DNA of 64,000 nucleotides from contig NZ_JQGJ02000009.1 of assembly GCF_000802155.2 (NCBI RefSeq), positions 124,001 to 188,000 of the forward strand. The letters are read 5' to 3'. A program made the translations under genes and the position numbers. Below are positions 8,432 to 18,281 of the stretch, in pieces. Source of the DNA: Pseudomonas frederiksbergensis (lineage in GTDB: Bacteria; Pseudomonadota; Gammaproteobacteria; Pseudomonadales; Pseudomonadaceae). The notes below the pieces were generated by a model that made no database searches, was not told the DNA's origin, and was given only the letters and a program-made list of their open reading frames with translations. How positions within the stretch are numbered: position 1 is the stretch's first letter; each line of letters begins with the position of its first letter.

Positions 8432-10462
8432 GTGAAGAGTTTGCTCTGGCCCGCCGTCGCCCTGATGAATCGCCTGAGCTTCGGCATGAAGTTCAGCCTG
8501 ATCAGCGTCCTGTTCCTGCTGCCGATGCTGGTGACCAATTTTTTCCTGGTGCGTGATTCCTATCGGGAGTTCCAGGGCACGCAAGTGGAGCTGCAAAGCC
8601 TGGACTTGCTGGGCAGCAGCCTGGCGCTGCGGCGCGACCTGGAGACACTGAACAATCTGGTGCAGATCAACGCCAGCCTGGGTCAGTCCGGCAAGGCCGG
8701 CGACGTGGAAGCGAAGATCACCGCGCTCGAGCAAAAGGTGCTCGCACGGTTGCAAGGCATGACGGCCATGGCCATCGAGCCCGAGCACGTCAGCACCTTC
8801 GATGCCAAGCGCGACGAGATGATCGCCGCTTTCAAGGCCCAACAGGCCGAAAGCTCCCTGCAAAGCAAAAGTGCCTTGATTGGCAGTCTGCTCAACAACG
8901 CACAGATATTCGGCCAGATCATCGCCAGCCAGGCGGGCCTGAGTCGTGACAACCAGGGTGACATCCGCCAGCTCAGCGAGTTGATCGTCGGTGTAACGCC
9001 CAAGGTCACCCAAATCCTCGGCGAGGGCCGTGCGTTGGGTGCTTCGTCGCTGGGGCTGGGCTTTCTCAATTCAGCGTCGAGTACCCGGTTCGAAGAGTTG
9101 TTGGTGCAGATCGAAAAGCTGCAGGGCGAATACGACCTGAAACTGCAAGACGCCCTGGGTTCGAGCTCGGCGGCTGGACAAGCGCTCGCCGATCCGGCCG
9201 CAGGCAGCAAGGGCACGCTCAAGCAGGCTGCGCAATTGATCGAAGATCAAGTAGTGATGGCCGACACGCTTGATGCTCCCTGGCCAGCATTTTTCGAACA
9301 GGTCAGCGGCCTGATGGAGCAGACCTACCGGCTCAACGAAGCGACCCTGGAATTTCTCGGTGTGCAATTGCAGCAGCGCCTGGGGCAGAACCGTAGCCAC
9401 ATGGTGTTGCAAGCCGTGGCGCTGGCAGCGGTGTTCTTGCTGATCTTCTATCTGTACGCCGGTTTCTACGCCTCGACGCGCACCACGCTCAAGCATCTGG
9501 GCGCGATGATGGACAAAGTCGCGGCGGGGGACATGACGGTCAATTTCGTCGCCCGCAGCAAGGACGAGTTGGGCGAGTTGGGCGAGGTGTTCAATGGCAC
9601 CGTGGCGAAGATCCATGACTTGATCGAACAGGTCGGCCACACCGTCGCCGAGGTCGAGCGCCAGGCCGGGCAGGTAGAAACGGTATCGGCCCAGAGCAAT
9701 CAGGCCGTCGCCGGTCAACGCAGCCAGATCGAATTGGTTGCCACGGCGATGAACCAGATGTCCGCCACAGCCCAGGAAGTCGCCCGCAGCGCGGCGGCGG
9801 CGGTCAGCAGCGCCCACAGTGTGAACGACGAAACCCTGAGCGGGCGGGGATTGGTGGAGTCCCAGCAGGGCAGCATTGCGCGGCTCGCCAATGAAATCGA
9901 CCAGTCAGTGCAAGTGATCAATCAACTGGCGACCGACAGTCAGGCGATCAGCCGCGTGCTGGAGGTGATCAAGAGCATTGCCGAACAAACCAACCTGTTG
10001 GCCCTCAACGCCGCCATCGAAGCCGCCCGGGCCGGCGAGCAAGGGCGCGGGTTTGCGGTGGTGGCCGACGAGGTGCGAACCCTGGCCAAGCGGACGCAGC
10101 AGTCGACCGAAGAGATCGAAGCCATGATCAGTCGTCTGCATGGCGGGGTCGGTGCCGCCGTCAAGGCGATGGGCACTAGCCATGAGATGGCCAGCGGCAC
10201 GGTCGGACAGTCGGAGAAGGTGCAGCAGGCCCTGGAAAACATTCTTGGCGCCGTCGGCATGATCGTCGACCAGAACCAGCAGATCGCCGCTGCGGTGGAG
10301 CAGCAGACCGCCGTTGCCCATGACATCGACCAGAACATCGTCGAGATCAACCGCGCCGGCGAACGCACCGCCGAAGGCGCCCACCAGACCGAAGACGCCA
10401 GCCGAGAACTGTCCGCCCAGGTGACGCAGCTCAAACAGTTGATCAATGCGTTCCGGGTTTAA
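8432..10462 (+). CDS. Methyl-accepting chemotaxis protein
   Basis: A 676-aa chemoreceptor. A first membrane segment spans about residues 20-38. A helical periplasmic ligand domain follows to ~310, then a second membrane helix at about 322-342 (VALAAVFLLIFYLYAGFY). A HAMP domain comes next, then a cytoplasmic signalling domain with the CheA/CheW-binding hairpin EQTNLLALNAAIEAARAGEQGRGFAVVADEVRTLA (given in parts: EQTNLLALNAAIEAARAG and GRGFAVVADEVRTLA). I chose GTG 8432 (preceded by GGGAGA) over the ATG at 8387. In P. aeruginosa the matching locus is PA4520, next to ampE. The ligand is unknown. Confidence 0.94.
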   Translation: MKSLLWPAVALMNRLSFGMKFSLISVLFLLPMLVTNFFLVRDSYREFQGTQVELQSLDLLGSSLALRRDLETLNNLVQINASLGQSGKAGDVEAKITALEQKVLARLQGMTAMAIEPEHVSTFDAKRDEMIAAFKAQQAESSLQSKSALIGSLLNNAQIFGQIIASQAGLSRDNQGDIRQLSELIVGVTPKVTQILGEGRALGASSLGLGFLNSASSTRFEELLVQIEKLQGEYDLKLQDALGSSSAAGQALADPAAGSKGTLKQAAQLIEDQVVMADTLDAPWPAFFEQVSGLMEQTYRLNEATLEFLGVQLQQRLGQNRSHMVLQAVALAAVFLLIFYLYAGFYASTRTTLKHLGAMMDKVAAGDMTVNFVARSKDELGELGEVFNGTVAKIHDLIEQVGHTVAEVERQAGQVETVSAQSNQAVAGQRSQIELVATAMNQMSATAQEVARSAAAAVSSAHSVNDETLSGRGLVESQQGSIARLANEIDQSVQVINQLATDSQAISRVLEVIKSIAEQTNLLALNAAIEAARAGEQGRGFAVVADEVRTLAKRTQQSTEEIEAMISRLHGGVGAAVKAMGTSHEMASGTVGQSEKVQQALENILGAVGMIVDQNQQIAAAVEQQTAVAHDIDQNIVEINRAGERTAEGAHQTEDASRELSAQVTQLKQLINAFRV

Positions 10463-10487
10463 CCGCCAGGGCTCATCACAAAAGCGT

Positions 10488-10511
10488 GTGGGAGCAAGCC
10501 CGCTCCCCCAC
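10488..10511. repeat. REP palindrome
   Basis: A Pseudomonas-type REP core (GTGGGAGCAAGCCCGCTCCC...CAC) lies between the chemoreceptor and tatD stops. Confidence 0.75.
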
Positions 10512-10515
10512 GAGT

Positions 10516-11292
10516 TCACCACTGGAACAGTTGGCGGGCGTTTGCCGTGCTGGCCTCGGCCAATCGCTCAGGCGTCACCGTCATGATCCCCGCCAGCGCT
10601 TCGCAGATCGCCGGCAAATGGGCCGGGCTGTTGCGTTCGCCAGGAAACATCGCCGGAGCCATGTCTGGTGAGTCGGTCTCCAGCACCACCGCGTCCAACG
10701 GCAGTTTCGGCAGCACCCGGTGCATGCGCAGGGCCTGGGGCCAAGTAGCCGCGCCGCCAAGGCCGAGCTTGAAACCGAGCTTGATGTATTCGCGGGCCTC
10801 TTCGAAGCTTCCCGCGAAGGCGTGGATGATGCCGGCCCGCGCCGGGCAGATGCGCTTGAGCGTCGCGATCACGGCGGCATGGCTGCGGCGCACATGGATC
10901 AGCGCCGGCAGCTCGAACTCCATGGCCAGTTCCAGCTGCGCCTCGAACAGCGTCTGCTGCCGGTCGCGATCCAGGGACTCGATGTAATAGTCCAGGCCGA
11001 TTTCCCCCACTGCGCACAACTGCCGGTGCCCGGCGAGGCGGTCCAGCCATTCTCGCAACTGCGCGAGATCATGGTTGTGATGCTGATCGAGATACACCGG
11101 ATGCAGGCCCAGCGCGGCGTACAGGTGAGGGTCGCTTTGGACCAAGTCCCAGACGCGCTGCCAATTGTCGCGATACACGCCCAGCACCACCATTTCCCGA
11201 ACGCCCAAGGCGCGGCTTTTGGCCAGCAGCGCCGAGCGGTCCGCGTCGAAATCCGGGAAATCCAAGTGAGTATGGGTGTCGATCAACTGCAT
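10516..11292 (-). CDS. TatD-family metal-dependent hydrolase (putative DNase)
   Basis: A 258-aa TIM-barrel hydrolase of the TatD/YcfH/YjjV group. Metal-binding residues are visible: the N-terminal DTHTHLDF, GEIGLDYY with Glu, IHVRRSH, IHAFAG, and LETDSPDMAP with Asp near the C-terminus. TatD proteins act as metal-dependent exo- or endonucleases, but the natural substrate of this paralogue is not clear. I chose the ATG at 11292 (MQLIDTHTHLDFPDF) over the longer frame. It lies 16 bases downstream of fruR on the same strand and is likely co-transcribed. The DSPDMAP ending resembles YjjV. Confidence 0.9.
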   Translation of the reverse strand: MQLIDTHTHLDFPDFDADRSALLAKSRALGVREMVVLGVYRDNWQRVWDLVQSDPHLYAALGLHPVYLDQHHNHDLAQLREWLDRLAGHRQLCAVGEIGLDYYIESLDRDRQQTLFEAQLELAMEFELPALIHVRRSHAAVIATLKRICPARAGIIHAFAGSFEEAREYIKLGFKLGLGGAATWPQALRMHRVLPKLPLDAVVLETDSPDMAPAMFPGERNSPAHLPAICEALAGIMTVTPERLAEASTANARQLFQW

Positions 11293-11308
11293 AACCGGAC
11301 CCCGAACC

Positions 11309-12304
11309 TCAGCCTTGGTGAATGCGCTGCTTGAACGTCCGCGCAATCGCCTGGACGCCGGGTTGATAGACATCGTTTTCGATGGCCGTCAGCGCCAGTT
11401 CCAACGCTTTGTCGGCGATCAGTTGGTGCTGTTGGGACATGGCATTGACTGGCAGCGGCAGGAAATCCAGCAGTTGCGTGTCGCCAAACGTGCCCAGGCG
11501 CAGTGGACGCGCCTTGAGCGGAAAATCATGCAGGGCATCGAACACCCCTTGCAGCAGCACGTATGAGGTGGTGATCAGCGCGTCGGGCAAATGGCCCAGG
11601 CGCGCGAGCATTTCGTCCATCAACTGGCGACCGCATTCACGGCTGAACGATTCGCCATGTTCGATCAGGACCTGACCTTCGAAGCCTTCCAGCGCTTCGC
11701 GGAAACCCGCGGTCCGCTCCTGGCTGATGCTCAGTTCGGGGCGGGCGCTGATCAGGGCGATCTGCCGAGGGTTCGTCTCCAGGAGGCTGCGGGTCAGTTG
11801 CAGGCTGGCCTGGCGGTCATCGCTGATCACCGAGCAGAAATGCGCCGGCTCCATCACCCGGTCGATGGCGATGATCGGGATGCCCTTGGCCTGCAACTGG
11901 CGATAACTGTCATCGTCGGCGGGCAGGCAACTGGCGACGATCAGCGCATCGCAGCGCCGGGCACGGAACAGTTGCAGCAGTTGGCGCTCGCTGTCGGGCG
12001 CATCATCGGAACTGGCGATCAGCAACTGATAACCTCGGGCCCGGGCACCTTGTTCCAGCAGCTTGGCGATACGCGCGTAGCTGGGGTTCTCCAGGTCGGG
12101 CAGGATGAACCCGAGCGTGCGGGTATGCCGGCTGCGCAGTCCGGCAGCCTGGGGATTGGGCGTGAAGCCATGCTCCTCGACCACCGCCCGCACCCGTTCG
12201 ACGGTCGCGTTGCTGATGCGTTGCTGTTCGGCCTTGCCGTTGATGACGTAGCTGGCGGTGGTCACGGACACACCGGCAAGCTGTGCGATATCACTGAGTT
12301 TCAA
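11309..12304 (-). CDS. fruR: LacI-family fructose repressor FruR (Cra)
   Basis: A 331-aa LacI/GalR regulator. Helix-turn-helix at residues 1-25 (KLSDIAQLAGVSVTTASYVINGKAEQQRIS), given as KLSDIAQLAGVSVTTASYV then INGKAEQQRIS. The hinge follows, then a periplasmic-binding-protein-like effector domain (LGFILPDLENPSYARIAKLLE). I start it at TTG 12304, which gives the family's normal N-terminus and has AAGGAA eight bases upstream; the ATG at 12352 would add 16 unusual residues. In P. putida Cra/FruR represses fruBKA and is released by fructose 1-phosphate. It is divergent from fruB, with a matching operator between them. Confidence 0.93.
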   Translation of the reverse strand: MKLSDIAQLAGVSVTTASYVINGKAEQQRISNATVERVRAVVEEHGFTPNPQAAGLRSRHTRTLGFILPDLENPSYARIAKLLEQGARARGYQLLIASSDDAPDSERQLLQLFRARRCDALIVASCLPADDDSYRQLQAKGIPIIAIDRVMEPAHFCSVISDDRQASLQLTRSLLETNPRQIALISARPELSISQERTAGFREALEGFEGQVLIEHGESFSRECGRQLMDEMLARLGHLPDALITTSYVLLQGVFDALHDFPLKARPLRLGTFGDTQLLDFLPLPVNAMSQQHQLIADKALELALTAIENDVYQPGVQAIARTFKQRIHQG

Positions 12305-12449
12305 CCCGGTTTTCCTTGTTTTTTCGAGTGTGCCCCGACAATGAAGACTCATCCTACCCGATTCGGATCGATGGTCACCCTCCGGACGCTTTCGACAAGT
12401 TGCACTTCAAGGATGAGAGATTATCGAGTAACGTGCCAATCTTTCTAGA

Positions 12450-12461
12450 TTAAACGTTTCA
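12450..12461. promoter_or_regulatory. FruR/Cra operator upstream of fruB
   Basis: The sequence TTAAACGTTTCA matches the Cra operator described for the P. putida fruB promoter. It lies 132 bases before the fruB start in the fruR-fruB intergenic region (12305-12593), where both divergent promoters must be. The functional call is based on the exact match and the context. Confidence 0.85.
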
Positions 12462-12593
12462 GCAAGCGTATTTTCAGGGCTCTCAGGTTTTTGGTCGGTG
12501 CTGCCGCAATCCCGCCGGAAGCCGTTTTGCAACGCTAAGCTGATTCATTCAAAACAATACCTGGCGCCGACCGGACGCCAAAAAGGAGAAAGC

Positions 12594-15458
12594 ATGCTCG
12601 AGCTCACTCTAGAGCAGATATCCATGGCCCAGGTGGCTGTGGATAAAGACGCCGCGCTGCAACTGCTCGCTGACAAACTGGTGGCCGATGGCCTGGTAGC
12701 CGAGGGCTATCTTGCCGGCTTGCAGGCCCGCGAGGCCCAGGGCTCGACCTTTCTTGGCCAAGGTATCGCCATCCCCCACGGCACCCCGCAGACCCGCGAC
12801 CTGGTTTACTCCACCGGCGTGCGCTTGCTGCAATTCCCCGAAGGCGTGGATTGGGGCGATGGCCAGATCGTTTACCTGGCGATCGGCATCGCGGCGAAAT
12901 CCGACGAACACCTGCGTTTGCTGCAACTGCTGACCCGTGCCCTCGGCGAGACCGACCTGGGCCAGGCCCTGCGCCGCGCCGGTTCCGCCGAAGCCCTGTT
13001 GAAATTGTTGCAAGGCGCGCCGCAGGAACTGGCGCTGGATGCACAGATGATCGGCCTCGGCGTGTCGGCCGACGACTTCGAAGAGCTGGTTTGGCGCGGC
13101 GCTCGGTTGCTGCGCCAGGCCGATTGCGTGAGCAACGGTTTTGCCGGCGTGCTGCAGCAGGTCGATGCGTTGCCCCTCGGCGACGGGCTCTGGTGGCTGC
13201 ACAGCGAACAGACCGTCAAGCGCCCGGGCCTGGCCTTCGTTACGCCGGACAAACCCATTCGTTACCTCGGCCAACCCTTGAGCGGACTGTTCTGCCTGGC
13301 GAGTCTCGGGGAAGCGCACCAAGCCTTGTTGGAAAGACTCTGCGCATTGCTGATCGAAGGTCGCGGCCATGAACTGGGTCGCGCCACCAGCAGCCGCAAG
13401 GTCCTGGAAGTGCTGGGCGGCGAGTTGCCTGCCGATTGGCCCAGTGCGCGTATCGGCCTGGCCAACGCCCATGGTTTGCATGCGCGTCCGGCGAAAATCC
13501 TCGCACAACTGGCCAAGCGCTTCGAAGGCGAGATCCGCGTGCGCATCGTCGACGGCCAGGACAGCGCCGTGTCGGTGAAGAGCCTGAGCAAGCTGCTGAG
13601 CCTGGGCGCCCGTCGCGGTCAGGTCCTGGAGTTCATTGCCGAACCGGGTATTGCCGCCGATGCGTTGCCGGCGTTGCTGGCGGCCGTCGAAGAAGGCCTT
13701 GGCGAAGAAGTCGAACCGCTGCCGCCACCGAGCGCGCCACGGGAAACCACCATTGCCGAAGTCGCCACGGTGCTGCTGGCGCCCGAATCCGGCAGCCTGA
13801 TCCAGGCCGTCGCCGCCGCGCCGGGCATCGCCATCGGCCCGGCGCATATCCAGGTGCAGCAAGACATCGATTATCCGCTGCGTGGCGAGTCCCCGGCGAT
13901 CGAGCGCGAGCGCCTGCAAAAAGCCCTGGGCCAAGTGCGTCGGGATATCCAGGGGCTGATCGAGCGGGCGAAGGCCAAGGCCATCCGCGAGATCTTCATC
14001 ACCCACCAGGAGATGCTCGACGACCCGGAACTGACCGACGAAGTCGACACCCGCCTGAAACTCGGCGAGAGCGCGCAAGCGGCGTGGATGGGGGTGATCG
14101 AGGCCGCCGCGAAAGAGCAGGAAGCCCTGCAGGATGCGTTGCTTGCCGAACGTGCCGCGGATCTGCGGGACGTCGGTCGTCGAGTGCTGGCGCAGTTGTG
14201 CGGCATCGAGACTCCGGCTGAACCGGATCAACCGTACATCCTGGTGATGGACGAAGTCGGCCCGTCCGACGTCGCTCGCCTGGACCCGGCCCGCGTGGCG
14301 GGGATTCTTACCGCACGTGGCGGCGCCACCGCCCACAGCGCCATCGTCGCCCGCGCCTTGGGCATTCCGGCCTTGGTGGGCGCGGGTGCTGCGGTGTTGC
14401 TGTTGGCGCCGGGCACCTCCTTGCTGCTGGACGGCCAACGCGGTCGCCTGCATGTCGATCCGGACGCCGCGACCCTGCAACGGGCCGCCGAAGAGCGCGA
14501 TACCCGAGAGCAGCGCCTCAAGGTCGCTGCCGAGCAACGGCACCAACCAGCGCTGACCCGCGACGGTCATGCCGTGGAAGTGTTCGCCAACGTCGGCGAA
14601 AGCGCTGGCGTCACCAGCGCGGTGGAGCAGGGCGCCGAAGGCATCGGCCTGCTGCGCACCGAGTTGATCTTCATGGCCCACACCGAGGCTCCGGACGAAG
14701 CGACCCAGGAAGCCGAATACCGCAAGGTGCTCGAGGGCCTGGCCGGTCGGCCGCTAGTGGTGCGCACCCTCGATGTGGGCGGTGACAAACCGCTGCCTTA
14801 CTGGCCGATCGCCAAAGAAGAAAACCCTTTCCTCGGCGTGCGCGGTATCCGCCTGACATTGCAACGTCCGCAGGTCATGGAAGCACAGCTGCGTGCCCTG
14901 TTGCGCTCCGCCGACAACCGTCCCCTACGGATCATGTTCCCCATGGTCGGCAGCGTCGACGAGTGGCGCCAGGCCCGGGACATGACCGAACGGCTGCGTC
15001 GGGAAATCCCTGTGGCGGACTTGCAGTTGGGCATCATGATCGAAGTGCCGTCCGCCGCGCTGCTGGCCCCGGTGCTCGCCCGGGAAGTCGATTTTTTCAG
15101 CGTCGGGACCAACGACCTGACGCAATACACCCTGGCGATCGACCGTGGTCACCCGACCCTGTCGGCCCAGGCCGATGGCTTGCACCCGGCGGTGTTGCAG
15201 CTGATCGACATCACCGTGCGCGCCGCCCATGCCCATGGCAAATGGGTCGGTGTGTGTGGCGAGCTGGCGGCCGATCCGCTGGCGGTGCCGGTGCTGGTGG
15301 GCCTGGGCGTCGACGAGCTGAGTGTCTCGGCCCGCAGCATTGCCGAGGTCAAGGCGCGGGTCCGCGAATTGAGCCTGGCGCAAGTACAAACCCTGGCCCG
15401 AGAGGCTTTGGCCGTGGGCAGCGCCGATGACGTGCGCGCATTAGTGGAGGCGCTGTAA
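12594..15458 (+). CDS. fruB: Fructose PTS multiphosphoryl transfer protein (EI-HPr-EIIA fusion)
   Basis: A 954-aa cytoplasmic phosphocarrier that passes phosphate from phosphoenolpyruvate to FruA. Domain order: EIIA-Fru at about 1-145 with active His62 in AIPHGT; a linker; HPr at about 285-370 with active His296 in AHGLHARPA; and enzyme I at about 400-954 with His581 in GGATAHSAI. The PEP-binding motifs GVRGIRLTLQRP and FSVGTNDLTQYTLA follow. ATG 12594 follows AAAAGGAGA. The stop overlaps fruK by one base (TAATG). This is the self-contained pseudomonad fructose system. Confidence 0.96.
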   Translation: MLELTLEQISMAQVAVDKDAALQLLADKLVADGLVAEGYLAGLQAREAQGSTFLGQGIAIPHGTPQTRDLVYSTGVRLLQFPEGVDWGDGQIVYLAIGIAAKSDEHLRLLQLLTRALGETDLGQALRRAGSAEALLKLLQGAPQELALDAQMIGLGVSADDFEELVWRGARLLRQADCVSNGFAGVLQQVDALPLGDGLWWLHSEQTVKRPGLAFVTPDKPIRYLGQPLSGLFCLASLGEAHQALLERLCALLIEGRGHELGRATSSRKVLEVLGGELPADWPSARIGLANAHGLHARPAKILAQLAKRFEGEIRVRIVDGQDSAVSVKSLSKLLSLGARRGQVLEFIAEPGIAADALPALLAAVEEGLGEEVEPLPPPSAPRETTIAEVATVLLAPESGSLIQAVAAAPGIAIGPAHIQVQQDIDYPLRGESPAIERERLQKALGQVRRDIQGLIERAKAKAIREIFITHQEMLDDPELTDEVDTRLKLGESAQAAWMGVIEAAAKEQEALQDALLAERAADLRDVGRRVLAQLCGIETPAEPDQPYILVMDEVGPSDVARLDPARVAGILTARGGATAHSAIVARALGIPALVGAGAAVLLLAPGTSLLLDGQRGRLHVDPDAATLQRAAEERDTREQRLKVAAEQRHQPALTRDGHAVEVFANVGESAGVTSAVEQGAEGIGLLRTELIFMAHTEAPDEATQEAEYRKVLEGLAGRPLVVRTLDVGGDKPLPYWPIAKEENPFLGVRGIRLTLQRPQVMEAQLRALLRSADNRPLRIMFPMVGSVDEWRQARDMTERLRREIPVADLQLGIMIEVPSAALLAPVLAREVDFFSVGTNDLTQYTLAIDRGHPTLSAQADGLHPAVLQLIDITVRAAHAHGKWVGVCGELAADPLAVPVLVGLGVDELSVSARSIAEVKARVRELSLAQVQTLAREALAVGSADDVRALVEAL

Positions 15459-16399
15459 TGGCGAAGATTCTTACCCTGACCCTCAACCCGGCGCTCGACC
15501 TCACGGTGGAGTTGGCGCGCCTGGAGCCGGGCCAGGTCAACCGCAGCGACGCCATGCACGCCCACGCCGCCGGCAAGGGTGTGAACGTGGCCCAGGTGTT
15601 GGCCGACCTCGGCCATACGCTGACGGTCAGCGGTTTCCTGGGAGAAGACAACGCCCAGGTGTTCGAGACATTGTTCGCCCAGCGTGGCTTTGTCGACGCC
15701 TTCATCCGTGTTCCTGGCGAAACCCGCAGCAACATCAAGCTGGCCGAGCAGGACGGACGCATCACCGACCTCAACGGCCCCGGCCCGATGGTCGATGAAG
15801 CCGCGCAGCAGGCGTTGCTGGCGCGCCTCGAGCAAATTGCTCCTGGCCATGACGCGGTTGTCGTCGCCGGTAGCTTGCCCCGAGGCGTCAGTCCGCAATG
15901 GTTGCAGGCGCTGATTACCCGGCTGAAAAAGCTCGGCTTGAACGTCGCCCTCGACACCAGCGGCGAGGCCCTGCGTGTCGCCCTGGCGGCAGGGCCATGG
16001 CTGATCAAGCCCAACACCGAGGAATTGGCCGATGCCCTGGGTTGCGATGTGGTCACTGAGCTGGCCCAAGCCCAAGCGGCTCGGCAGCTGCATAGCCAAG
16101 GCGTGGAACATGTAGTGATTTCCCACGGGGCCGACGGTGTGAATTGGTTCAGCGTCGGTTCAGCGCTGCATGCCTCGCCACCCAAGGTCACGGTTGCCAG
16201 CACCGTCGGCGCTGGTGATTCGCTGCTGGCCGGCATGCTGCACGGATTGCTCGGTGCCCACGCGCCGGAGCAAACCCTGCGCACCGCGACGGCCATTGCT
16301 GCCATGGCGGTCACGCAGATCGGTTTTGGTATCCACGACACCGCGTTGCTGGCGTCGCTTGAACAGGGCGTGCGCGTGCGCCCCCTGACAGAACAATAA
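15458..16399 (+). CDS. fruK: 1-phosphofructokinase
   Basis: A 313-aa PfkB-family sugar kinase that phosphorylates fructose 1-phosphate to fructose 1,6-bisphosphate. Motifs: the N-terminal ILTLTLNPALDLTVEL and GKGVNVAQVLADLG, and the C-terminal anion-hole/catalytic signature STVGAGDSLLAGML with the catalytic Asp. It is translationally coupled to fruB and is followed 13 bases later by fruA. Because it consumes fructose 1-phosphate, the FruR inducer, it also shapes operon induction. Confidence 0.96.
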   Translation: MAKILTLTLNPALDLTVELARLEPGQVNRSDAMHAHAAGKGVNVAQVLADLGHTLTVSGFLGEDNAQVFETLFAQRGFVDAFIRVPGETRSNIKLAEQDGRITDLNGPGPMVDEAAQQALLARLEQIAPGHDAVVVAGSLPRGVSPQWLQALITRLKKLGLNVALDTSGEALRVALAAGPWLIKPNTEELADALGCDVVTELAQAQAARQLHSQGVEHVVISHGADGVNWFSVGSALHASPPKVTVASTVGAGDSLLAGMLHGLLGAHAPEQTLRTATAIAAMAVTQIGFGIHDTALLASLEQGVRVRPLTEQ

Positions 16400-16412
16400 G
16401 AGGGTTCGCAAG

Positions 16413-18158
16413 ATGAAATTAGCCATTGTGACGGCTTGCCCGAACGGCATGGTCACCAGTGTGTTGTGCGCCCGCCTGCTGGATGCGGCGGCCCAGCGCC
16501 AAGGTTGGAGCACCAGTGTCGAAGTCCATGACGCGGCTCACCCGGAGCGCCAATTGTCGGCGGCGACACTGGAAGCGGCCGAATGGGTATTGCTGGTTGC
16601 CAGCGGCCCGGTGGATCTGTCGCGATTCGTCGGCAAGCGGGTGTTCCGCAGCACCCCGGCCCTGGCCTTGCAAGACGTTGATGCGGTACTGCGCCGTGGC
16701 GCCGAGGAGGCCGAGGTACTGGGCGAAGCCGATGTGCTCGCCGAAGAGCCTGCGCCATCGACCGAGCGCGCCCCACGCCTGGTTGCCATCACCGCGTGCC
16801 CGACCGGTGTCGCCCACACCTTCATGGCCGCCGAAGCCTTGCAACAGGCAGCGGCGCGCTTGGGCTACGACCTCAAGATCGAAACCCAGGGCTCGGTGGG
16901 CGCGCGCAATCCCTTGAGCCCCGAGGCGATTGCCGAGGCCGACGTGGTGCTGCTGGCGACCGATATCGAAGTCGCCACCGAGCGTTTTGCCGGCAAGAAG
17001 ATCTATCGCTGCGGCACCGGCATTGCGTTGAAGCAGGCCGAAGCCACGCTGAAAAAAGCCTTGGCTGAAGGCCGACAGGAAAGCGCGGCGAGCGGCGCCT
17101 CCGGCGGTCCGGCGAAAGCCGAAAAGACCGGCGTCTACAAGCACTTGCTGACGGGTGTTTCCTTCATGCTGCCTATGGTGGTGGCGGGTGGCTTGATGAT
17201 CGCGTTGTCGTTCGTCTTCGGCATCGAGGCCTTCAAGGAACCTGGCACCCTGGCCGCGGCGCTGATGCAGATTGGCGGCGACACCGCGTTCAAACTGATG
17301 GTGCCGCTGCTGGCGGGCTATATCGCCTATTCCATTGCCGACCGACCCGGCCTGGCCCCAGGCATGATCGGCGGGATGCTGGCCAGCACCCTGGGCGCCG
17401 GTTTCATCGGTGGGATCATCGCCGGTTTCCTGGCCGGTTACGCGGCCAAGGCGATCAACCGCTACGCACGTTTGCCCCAGAGCCTGGAAGCGCTCAAGCC
17501 AATCCTGATCATTCCATTGCTGGCGAGCCTGTTTACCGGCCTGGTGATGATCTACATCGTCGGCAAGCCGGTGGCGGGCATGCTTGAGGGCTTGACGCAC
17601 TTCCTCGACAGCATGGGCACCACCAACGCGTTGCTGCTGGGCGTGCTGCTGGGGGCGATGATGTGCGTCGACCTCGGTGGGCCGATCAACAAGGCCGCCT
17701 ACGCGTTTTCCGTGGGACTGCTCGCTTCGCAAAGTTATGCACCCATGGCCGCGACCATGGCCGCAGGCATGGTGCCGCCGATTGGCCTGGGCATCGCCAC
17801 GTTCATTGCCCGCCGCAAATTCGCCAAGACCGAGCGCGAGGCCGGTAAAGCAGCGCTGGTGCTGGGGCTGTGCTTCATCTCCGAAGGTGCGATTCCGTTC
17901 GCCGCCAAGGACCCGCTGCGGGTGATCCCGGCCAGCATCGCCGGCGGCGCGCTGACCGGGGCGCTGTCGATGTACTTCGGCTGCAAACTCATGGCGCCTC
18001 ACGGCGGGCTGTTCGTGATGCTGATCCCCAACGCCATCAATCACGCGCTGCTGTACCTGTTGGCGATCGTCGCGGGAAGCCTGGTGACGGGCGTGGCGTA
18101 TGCGCTGCTCAAGCGGCCGGAAGCGGTGGAAATGGCGTTGGAGCCGGCCAAGGCCTGA
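16413..18158 (+). CDS. fruA: PTS fructose transporter subunit IIBC
   Basis: A 581-aa inner-membrane permease-kinase that imports fructose as fructose 1-phosphate. There are two N-terminal EIIB-like domains: the first at about 1-100 with Cys9 (TACPNGMVTS), the second at about 122-225 with Cys129 (TACPTGVAHTFMAAEAL), which is the likely phospho-site. The EIIC membrane domain runs from about 245 to the end, with many hydrophobic helices and the motif MCVDLGGPINKAAYAF. It is the last gene of fruBKA; a REP hairpin follows. Nothing unusual is seen. Confidence 0.95.
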   Translation: MKLAIVTACPNGMVTSVLCARLLDAAAQRQGWSTSVEVHDAAHPERQLSAATLEAAEWVLLVASGPVDLSRFVGKRVFRSTPALALQDVDAVLRRGAEEAEVLGEADVLAEEPAPSTERAPRLVAITACPTGVAHTFMAAEALQQAAARLGYDLKIETQGSVGARNPLSPEAIAEADVVLLATDIEVATERFAGKKIYRCGTGIALKQAEATLKKALAEGRQESAASGASGGPAKAEKTGVYKHLLTGVSFMLPMVVAGGLMIALSFVFGIEAFKEPGTLAAALMQIGGDTAFKLMVPLLAGYIAYSIADRPGLAPGMIGGMLASTLGAGFIGGIIAGFLAGYAAKAINRYARLPQSLEALKPILIIPLLASLFTGLVMIYIVGKPVAGMLEGLTHFLDSMGTTNALLLGVLLGAMMCVDLGGPINKAAYAFSVGLLASQSYAPMAATMAAGMVPPIGLGIATFIARRKFAKTEREAGKAALVLGLCFISEGAIPFAAKDPLRVIPASIAGGALTGALSMYFGCKLMAPHGGLFVMLIPNAINHALLYLLAIVAGSLVTGVAYALLKRPEAVEMALEPAKA

Positions 18159-18174
18159 GCCCACTCCGGTTCCC

Positions 18175-18196
18175 CTGTGGGAGCCTGCTCCCACAG
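18175..18196. repeat. REP-like hairpin after fruA
   Basis: A nearly uninterrupted palindrome CTGTGGGAG / CTCCCACAG lies 17 bases after the fruA stop. It belongs to the GTGGGAGC-type REP family of pseudomonads and may stabilise or end the fru transcript. Confidence 0.75.
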
Positions 18197-18281
18197 CTGG
18201 TTTTTGGAGCAGGCATAAAATCCCTGTCACACCCACTTCATACAGCCATGCTTAAGTTTTCCCATTTCAAGGGAGAACACC

